NCBI GenBank assembly: GCA_013365325.1
Contig: JABVXV010000520.1
Coordinates: forward strand, 1-31,315
Direction: 5' to 3'
From: Dipetalonema caudispina
Taxonomy: Eukaryota; Nematoda; Chromadorea; Rhabditida; Onchocercidae
DNA: 31,315 nucleotides
Shown here: piece by piece, positions 1-31,315 of the stretch
Position numbering within the stretch: position 1 is the stretch's first letter
Layout of the letters: every line of letters begins with the position of its first letter
The notes under the pieces: generated by a model
Told to the model about the DNA's origin: nothing
Seen by the model: the letters and a program-made list of their open reading frames with translations, nothing else
Databases searched by the model: none
Program-made: the position numbers and the translations under genes

Positions 1-358
1 TTTTTTTTTCTTTTAAAATGAATAAAAATTCCTCAATTTTTCAGTCAATCTCAAAAAAGTCCATTACCGTTTTCCTTCCTTTTTTTTTTTGTTATCAATT
101 TAAAAAGAAAAAAAAAAGAAAAAAACGAAAAAAGAAAGGAATTTTATCTGTTTTTTTACAACAAAAAATTAAAATTAATGCAAAAAAAAAAAATCAAAAT
201 TAAAAAAAAAGAACAAGAACAAAATTGTATTCCCTTTAATTTCGTATTGTTTCTTCATTCTAAATTTTAGTATATGTTGAGACTCTAATGAGTCATTTGT
301 TTTCTATCATATATATATATATATATTAAAAAAATGATTTAGAGTTTTATAATATTCA

Positions 359-414
359 GTGATGATATTATTTGACATTGTTATAACATTGTTAATAAAC
401 AACAATATCATCAC
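359..414. repeat. Inverted repeat, 11-bp perfect arms
   Basis: GTGATGATATT at 359-369 is the exact reverse complement of AATATCATCAC at 404-414. The 34-base spacer has further complementary ATTGTT/AACAA stretches, so most of the 56 bases could fold. It may be a terminal-repeat remnant of a small element, a protein-binding dyad, or chance in A+T-rich DNA. Confidence 0.65.
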
Positions 415-418
415 TTGG

Positions 419-442
419 TACTACTACTACTACTACTACTAC
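419..442. repeat. (TAC)n trinucleotide repeat
   Basis: About eight TAC/CTA units, followed at once by an ATC-rich stretch (446-458). It abuts the inverted repeat at 359-414. Confidence 0.85.
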
Positions 443-485
443 AATTATCATCATCATTTTTATTAATATTAGCAAAAATAGCAGC

Positions 486-516
<31 letters not shown>

Positions 517-1256
517 AACAAAAAGAAAAAAAAAAACAAAAAAATTCAACAACAATAACAATAAAAAGAAATAGTATTTTAATTTTGCTGCTGTAGAAGT
601 CAAAAATCGATGTCCTTTCCAAAAAAAAAAAACTTGTTTTCTTTATTTTTTCTTTTTTTATTAGAAAAAAGTTGAAAATTTTCATGAATAGTTCCTAGAA
701 TTTAAAACAATTCCGGAGTAAAAATAATTTTTAAACGCTTTACTTTTTAGAAACCAATAAAATTCTATACTGCATCCCTCTCTTCGTTTCTCATTCACCC
801 TCTTCCTCTTCTCTCTTTCTCTCCCAAAATGAATGGAAAATTGTTGTAAATTTTTTTTCCAACCATTTATCTTTTCTTTCTTTTTTCCCTTTCCTTCCTT
901 CCCTTTTGTTTTACTTAAATTCAACAATTAATGTTATCTAAATATATCTGAACACATCAAGCTAATTTACTATGATAACTATACTGTATCATACTGTATC
1001 ATACCGTACCGTAATTTTATCTATCTATTCATCTTATAACAACAGCAATAACAACATTAATCATTTTCATGTCCGGTAAAAAAAAAAAAATAATCTTTTA
1101 TCATATCTTTCTTCCTGTTTTTCCTTTCTTATTCTTCATAGAACCTCTTATCATTTTGTCCTATTTCAATTACGATTCCTCACTTTTTTCTCATCTTTTT
1201 TCTCATCATCGTTATTTTATGAAATATATCGTGAACAAATACAATTTTTCTATAGT

Positions 1257-1596
<340 letters not shown>

Positions 1597-1715
1597 TACT
1601 GCAATTGTTGTTATTGTATGGACTAATGAAATAATGAGAATAAAAAAAGAAGAAAGATTGCTAACAATAAAGGAAAGAAGAGTAAATTTTTGCATGTGCA
1701 AATAATTATAAGCAA

Positions 1716-1748
<33 letters not shown>

Positions 1749-3015
1749 CAAAGTTCAAAGTTTTTACGACGAATAAAAGATATGGTGTTGATATTAGTCT
1801 ATTAAATTATACTTATTACCTCATTTTTCTTTTCATTCCTTCGTTTTTTTTCCTTTTCCCATTTATTTCTAAGAAAAAAATTTTTTTTCTTTTCTTTTTT
1901 TTATATCCATAAATTAGCTTCCTTGTAATTTACATATTGCTCTTATATGTACTTTTTACTTCCGCCATTTCATTTTCTTATCCGTCATAATGATGTATGC
2001 AATTATCGAAAGATTCTTTTCCAAAAAAAAAAAAAAAACAAAAGAAAAAGGAAGAAAAAAATTTTTCAGAGAGAAAGAGAGAGAGAGAGAGTACAAAAAA
2101 TTAGAATATATATATACATATATTTTTTCCTGTCTTATGTTTCCAATTACTTTTTCTGTATTTCAACAATTTAATTGCAAACTTTTTTTTTTTTTTTAAT
2201 TTGTCACTTTGTAATTGCATTTTTGCAAATATATTTGACGAAAAATTTTTATAACATAATATCGTAATCAAAATATAATGAAATTTTACAACATAATAAA
2301 TATTTTAATTTCATAAAGATTTTCATAACAAAATATGGCAGCTGATTATTGCCTGAAACGTTTTAATAGGAATAATTATTTCATTTGCCGAAATTGTAAT
2401 CCTGCGTTTTTCGTCGTCTTCTCTTTTATAAATCTTTTTCTTTTAACAGATATTATTTTAATGGAAAATTTTCTTACAAAAAAGTTTTTTATTTTTCCGT
2501 TTCTTTGCTTTTCCCTTCTTTTCTTCTTTTTTTAAACAAATGAAAAAATTTTTCATCGAATAAAATCTCAAAATTAAGCTTCAAAATTTTATTCAAATTT
2601 GAAGCATATCTGTTATTCATTGCTTTCTCAAAAAATTTCAAATAAACTACCAAGTATTATTGTTATTTATTGTTATTATTAATGCTAAAAGACATGAAAT
2701 GGTCAACACATTTGCATAAAAACAATTATATTTCGCAAGCCATTACAAAATTATTTCAAAAAAAAATTTTAAAATGCTAATACAAAATTATATTTTAAAA
2801 AATTTTTAAACATTTCAATTAAACTTCTTCTTTTGAAAATTGTAAAGTATTTTTATTACGAAATAATCAAATTGCTTTTGCTGATTTGTATTTGTCAAGC
2901 ATTATGCGTAAAAATTACTACGGTAAATTCAAATTGTGTCATTAGCACTTATTTTTGTTAAATCATCGAATAATTCGATTTAACTTGAAAAGCTAATATA
3001 TTCATCAAAATATAA

Positions 3016-3022
3016 TTTTCAG
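3016..3022 (+). promoter_or_regulatory. Possible trans-splice or 5'-UTR acceptor (TTTTCAG)
   Basis: An ATTTTCAG sits 378 bases before the proposed start ATG of the kinase gene. Nematode mRNAs commonly receive a spliced leader at such a site. The leader would then be followed by a UTR with a tiny upstream ORF of five codons (ATG at 3042). Only position and motif support this. TTTTCAG is frequent by chance in this T-rich DNA. Confidence 0.25.
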
Positions 3023-3400
3023 GAGTGAAAAAAAGCGGAAAATGAAGGAGAGATGGTAGTACTTTGATTGTCAACATTAGTGATTGAATTTAAAAAAAAA
3101 TAAAAGAAGATACAAAAAAAAAAAAAGAAAAAATATAGGAAGGAGAAAAAGTGGGAATAAAAGTTGAAAAAAAAAGATTTAATATTAAAATTAAATTCAT
3201 ATTTTGGAATTGAATGATACTAAAAAAAATTTTTTTGAAATTTGAAACATTGATTGAAAAAAATGAGTGGAAATAATAAATGAGATAAAAAACATAAATA
3301 TTTTGAATTAATATAATGCTTAATGATTTTATCATTTTGGTACATTCGACGTAACGAGCACTTAATTGCTGCTATTATTTGAAATTTTCAACAATTCAAA

Positions 3401-26933
<23,533 letters not shown>

Positions 26934-27400
26934 TGTCCGTTTTTTTAACCCCCAATCCTTCACCCTTTTCATTTCTTGCTGTTATTTAAAAATTTGTAAT
27001 TTTCTTACTATGTTGTTTTTTTTTTTTTTGTATTCTTTCTTTTTTTTTAAATTCGTTTTGATCAAAGATCTCAATTTTTTTTTTTTATTTAGATTGTTAG
27101 TACAGCTAAAAATTTTGTATGTTTTCTATGCTATTACATATATGTAAATATATATACATATATATATATATTTATTTATTTGTTCGTCATACTTGTATAT
27201 GCATAAAATTTCTTAATATTTTTAAATTACAATATCAAATAATTAACAGCAACAATATCAAATATTAATGATGAAAAACAAAATATTTTCAACGATTTTT
27301 TCATGTCAAAATTTTTTGATTTTCAAAAAACAAAAAAAAAAAAAAAAAAAATATTTGAAATTAATTGTTAAATAAATTTTGGAATAATTGTTTTATTATG
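26934..27400 (+). other. Probable 3' UTR of the PKC gene
   Basis: T-rich sequence with a TATA/TATG-rich stretch at about 27140-27175. The first canonical poly(A) signal on the + strand is at 27371-27376. The true cleavage site cannot be seen from sequence. Confidence 0.5.
27371..27376 (+). terminator. AATAAA poly(A) signal candidate
   Basis: First exact AATAAA after the stop codon, 438 bases downstream. Others follow at 27614-27619 and 27867-27872. Nematode 3' UTRs are often shorter and may use variant signals, so the one used is uncertain. Confidence 0.4.
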
Positions 27401-29152
27401 AATTTTTTTTATCCCTCCTAATCCTACCCGACCTTTTTTCTTTCCCCCCCCCCCATCGTTATCAGCAAATGATAACATTGACAATTTTTTTTTTTTCATC
27501 TATAAATATAGAATTAAACATTTGTTTATTTTAAATTGTTATGAAAATGTAAATTGATTTGCAAAATTTTTTTAAAAAATGCATGACTTTTTTCAAGGTC
27601 GATTTTATCATTAAATAAATTAAAAAAGAAATCAAGTAAATGGTATTTATTATCCTCAAATATGGGTAACGAAATCTTTTTACTTTGTTTTTTTTTTTTT
27701 TTTTTTTTAAATTATCTAAATTTTAGACATAAATCGCTTAAAGTTTAGAATTTAAGAGAATGAAAAAACGACATCGAAACATTCTGCAACCCGTATTATC
27801 ATATCATTGCATCATATTTGATAAATAATTGATGATATTAATTTATGTTCCAATTTTAAGTTTTCCAATAAAATGGAACTGCAAAATAATGAATGGCATT
27901 TTAATTTCTTATTCCCAAATTATTCATTCATACTAGGAATAGCGATTTTCTTCCTCCTTTTTTTTTATGATTTGCTAATTTCAAAAAATATTTTTAATTG
28001 AATACTTTCAGTCATATTGTATGATATGCCATCGTTTTGAAAAAGAATTGATTAATTTGTTATATAAATTTTTAACTTATTTTAGATTGTAACTTAATTT
28101 GAAATGTATTTTTTTAAGCGGAATCAATTCTTTTCTAATTTTTTGATTTACTGATAATTAGGCGTACTATTGCGTTGTTAATTAATTATCAAATTAATCA
28201 AATGAAATTTGTTAGATAATTAGCAAATATGTTTTCCTTCTGTAATCGTAATCGATACGCAACTATGCTTCAAATGAAAAACTCATTACAATCGAAATTG
28301 TTAAAGAAAATTTTCATCATCCTTAATTTAGTGCTCTAAATTGTCATTTTAAATTTGAAGAGATGGCATCATGAAGGGATTGACAATCAGTGCATCGTTC
28401 AATTTTTAGTTGCTTTTTTCAATTTCCTTTTTTTTTTTTTTAAGAAAAAAAAATCATTTTTTATGCAAATTTTGACCTGAATATTTTAGGATGAAGTAGT
28501 GTAACAATTCATAAAAATTAAAAAATTTAACATTTTTCTAAATGAACTTCTTTTTCCCATCGCTTTTTTTTTTCTTTTCTTCATTATCCCATTGATTGAT
28601 GATGATCAAAAAAAAAAAAAAATTGAATGATAGCAATAAATAGTACAAGGATGTTGAATAAATAAAAAACTATTATTACTTGCTGTTCCAATTATGAAAA
28701 TAAGAAATTCAGGTAGTTGACAGGTAAATATAATATCTCAAAAATTCGAACTACAATGATTAATAATGCAACAAAATCTGAAACTGAAATAGTTTTGAAG
28801 AAAGAATGTCATTGAAAACGAAAAGTGGCAATTACCGGGAAAATGTTCTAAGATATTGTAATATGTGATAAATAGCTGTCTTTTGGTAGCTATAAATTTT
28901 CAGAGGAAAAATATGAGGAATTTTTTGAAAAAAAAAAAAAATTAATGAAAGAAAAAAACAAAGAAAGACTTGCAATAAATTACAAAAAAAAAAAAAAAAA
29001 AAAAAAGATCAAAAATAACATTTGTTGTATGAAATATAATCATATACTGTCATTATTATTGTTGCATGAATTCGAAAATTGGAATGTAAGAGTTTTAAAT
29101 TTTTAAAAGTTTATCCAATTTGTTAAGAATACAATTATCCTCTCCTTTCCTT

Positions 29153-29188
<36 letters not shown>

Positions 29189-29560
29189 TATGCATAAATC
29201 TCTTTCCATACAATGAATGATAAATTGAATGAATGAAAAATTAAATTTATGAATCAAATAATAAAAAAAAAAGTTTTAATTTAAAATGATGTAAATTGAA
29301 AAATAACATACTATTTCAATATAATTTAAGCCATATTTATTCTCCTATTTTAGCTATTTAATTATTACAATTTCAAATAATGAATAATTGGATGTATATA
29401 TTAGATTATATTGCTGTTTGGAAATGGTACAAAATTGTCCACTTTGTCCGGTAGTTGTAATAATATGTCATTTACTGTTGAGGCTATCAATCACTGGTCA
29501 TGGGTCACTCAATACTACCTATATAACATGGACATTTATAGTTGTATATTGGAAATATAT

Positions 29561-29611
29561 ATGTATGTGTATGTGTGTGTATGTGTGTGTGTGTATGTAT
29601 ATATATTATGT
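29561..29611. repeat. (TATG)/(TG)n microsatellite
   Basis: TG units interrupted by TATG, closing with a short TATATA run. This is the left arm of the inverted structure at 29570-29787. Confidence 0.9.
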
Positions 29612-29649
29612 ATACAAGTGTGTACCGCATGAATAATTTGTAGAAAATG

Positions 29650-29725
29650 ATTGCCACAGATAGAGTTGGAAAAGCGACCGGATGACATCGAATAGATGTC
29701 AAGGTCCCTTGCCTCAAGTGACAAT
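29650..29725. other. 76-bp segment with nested short stems
   Basis: ATTGCCAC (29650-29657) and GTGACAAT (29718-29725) are complementary except for one pair. Inside lies a perfect 6-bp stem GACATC/GATGTC (29684-29689, 29695-29700) with a 5-base loop, followed at once by the dyad CAAGGtcCCTTG (29700-29711). The layout is not that of a tRNA. Confidence 0.4.
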
Positions 29726-29728
29726 TAC

Positions 29729-29731
<3 letters not shown>

Positions 29732-29765
<34 letters not shown>

Positions 29766-29810
29766 CACACACACACACACACACACCCAAAGAAACACAC
29801 AGACAGACAC
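29732..29810. repeat. (TA)n-(CA)n microsatellite
   Basis: TA run at 29732-29762, then ACAG and a CA run at 29765-29787, with further CACA/GACA units to about 29810. It is complementary to the TG/TA tract at 29570-29606. Confidence 0.92.
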
Positions 29811-31247
29811 CCATGAAGAGATAGATAGTAAATATATGGACATACGTAAATATGGCTCAATAGAAATGAGGTGAGCCCGGTTGTAATAGTCCTCTAATAA
29901 TTATCCTCTAGTCCTTAATCCTTTCCTCGTCTCCTTCATCCTACGATTTCTCAGTATATTTTATTCCATAACTAATTCATTGTTACAAAAAAAATTTTTC
30001 AAATATGTATGTATTTTTATTTTATTAAAAAACTTTTAACTTAAATTTAATTAATCAATTAAATTGTTTTTTTTTTTTTTTTAAACTTTTGTTGTTTAAT
30101 TTATTTATTGAAAGAGCAAAAGAAAAAAAAATGTTTTATGCAAAAAAATTGTAGCATTTAAAGATGTTTATGTTAATGTAACGATTACAATTGTGTCATT
30201 TGTAATTTGTATTGAATTATTATAAAATGAAAGATAAATAAAATTAGTAGATTCATTTTATTTAATTATTGCAAAAAATTTAAAAGTGCATGATGGAAGT
30301 GAAAATTTATTATCCGTAATAATTTGTACAAAATTAAAAGTTCAAATTAAGATTGTTGCATAAACTAGGGGAAATATAGAAAAGAATGATAATGTCATAA
30401 TGCAGGCCAATTCTTTTTTTTTTTTTTTTTTTTTTTCCTTTTCGCTAAATTACAAAACTTTTAGCAATCCAATAAAATTTATTGCACCAACAAATTTTAT
30501 TAATTAACACAATTGACTTTGAATATTTGTAGCATTTTGTTATCAAAAAATATTTTCAAATGATGCAAAGAAATTATTTCACTCGGCAATTACTATTCTT
30601 TTCCGTTTTTGTTCTGAAATTTTGATTTGCTTAACCTTGAGAAATGAGAAATTTTATTTTTCAACATTTTTCTAAAATTGAAATATTTCATAATAAAAAT
30701 TGCAACAATACCTTAATGCATTTCTAATCTTAAAAAGTATTGTTTCAATTACTAACCAAATTTTATTTGCTTCAACAACGAATAGCATCATTTGAAAGAT
30801 TTATTTGAGCATTTTTAAAATTAATTATATAAATGTCTTGTTTTTCTTCGAAATTTGTTACTAATTAAGACTTTAATCTATACGTGAAAATTTGAGCAAA
30901 AAAAAAAAAAAAAAAAAAAACAGCCGATAAAAGCTTACCTTTTACTATTTATAAATTCGTCAAAAAAGGAAAACTATTCTTTTATTATTTTCAAATTTGT
31001 TAATTTGAAACTTCATCACCAAATTCTTAAAGCATTTTATAATACTCCTCAATTTTTTAAGTAACATTCACGCATGCAATTCGTTTTTTTCTTTTTTGAT
31101 ATGTTAATTTCATGTGACAAAAAAAAAAAAAAAAAAAGTGTAAGATGAATTTCGTAAAATATTTTCATAAAATTTTTTATAAGAATTTACGAAAAAAAAA
31201 AAAAAAAAAAAAAAAGATTGGTTGATTAGTGTTATTGATGGTTGCAG

Positions 31248-31315
31248 GAAATGGTCAATGGCTAATAAAAATGGTTAATGCTCGACGAAATAAAAACAGT
31301 AACAGTAGAAAGTTA
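31248..31315 (+). CDS. Possible partial exon of a downstream gene
   Basis: GGTTGCAG (31240-31247) could be a 3' splice site. After it, one frame (31250 on) is open for 22 codons to the window edge, encoding NGQWLIKMVNARRNKNSNSR and two more residues. It is less A/T-monotonous than the preceding DNA. Too short to identify, and an open run of this length is not rare. Confidence 0.2.

Larger units (their letters stand above)
27401..31247. other. 3' intergenic region, no gene seen
   Basis: A+T-rich with poly-T/poly-A runs (31 A at 29154-29184) and an 11-base C run (27444-27454), the only sizeable G/C homopolymer. A slightly G+C-richer segment at about 29420-29730 contains short ORFs on both strands without recognisable similarity and is bounded by TG and TA/CA repeats. 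No RNA gene was recognised. Confidence 0.65.

Noticed and set aside
29650..29725. tRNA gene of 76 bases
   Set aside because: There is no D-arm, anticodon arm and T-arm order and no TTCRA T-loop; the 6-bp hairpin is in the wrong place.
29388..29843. ORFs on both strands (82 and 112 codons)
   Set aside because: They consist largely of TG/CA/TA microsatellite translation (CVCVCV, THTHTH, IYIYIY); the remainder resembles no protein I know.

Overview
This window is eukaryotic nuclear DNA, very A+T-rich (by eye well over 70%) and full of poly-T and poly-A runs of 10 to 35 bases, microsatellites and two intronic minisatellites. It is dominated by one multi-exon gene on the + strand. Its introns mostly begin GTAAGT/GTATGT/GTTAGT and end TTTTCAG or TTTNCAG. 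Together with the protein type, this points to a nematode, plausibly an A+T-rich spirurid or filarial-like species. That placement is inference; no rRNA, spliced-leader gene or TTAGGC telomere repeat is present to settle it.

The gene encodes a novel-class (calcium-independent) protein kinase C of the delta/theta type, the family of C. elegans tpa-1. I assembled 17 exons from 3401 to 26933 whose reading phases all match: 2343 coding bases including the stop, 780 residues. Domain order: N-terminal extension (1-65) with an acidic run, C2-like domain (about 66-185), pseudosubstrate (212-222), C1A (227-276), C1B (299-348), V3 hinge (about 350-450), kinase domain (about 452-708), and AGC C-terminal tail with NFD, turn and hydrophobic motifs (740-779). 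All residues needed for catalysis are present. Exons 2-17 are secure. Exon 1, separated by an 11.5-kb intron, is a good ORF with a consensus donor but rests on context only, so another first exon or a start at Met60 is possible.

Layout: 1-3400 is low-complexity 5' flank with an inverted repeat at 359-414, a large ATT/AGT compound microsatellite at 1257-1596 and a possible trans-splice acceptor near 3022. 3401-3487 is exon 1. 3488-14973 is intron 1, with an ACGTG-motif cluster (6674-7939), a 16-bp palindrome (8449-8464), opposed TG/CA tracts and triplet repeats. 14974-26933 holds exons 2-17, with a 36-bp minisatellite in intron 7 and a 32-bp minisatellite in intron 8. 26934-31315 is the 3' flank, with AATAAA signals, a nested inverted repeat at 29570-29787 and a possible partial exon of a neighbouring gene at the right edge.

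I found no wholly new system, no second well-supported gene, no CRISPR array and no recognisable transposon. The points most worth checking are a conventional-type tyrosine in C1B and a TP-type turn motif in an otherwise delta/theta-type kinase, the unusual N-terminus, the clustered regulatory-type motifs in intron 1, and the two minisatellites that bracket one C1B exon and seem to share an inverted core.
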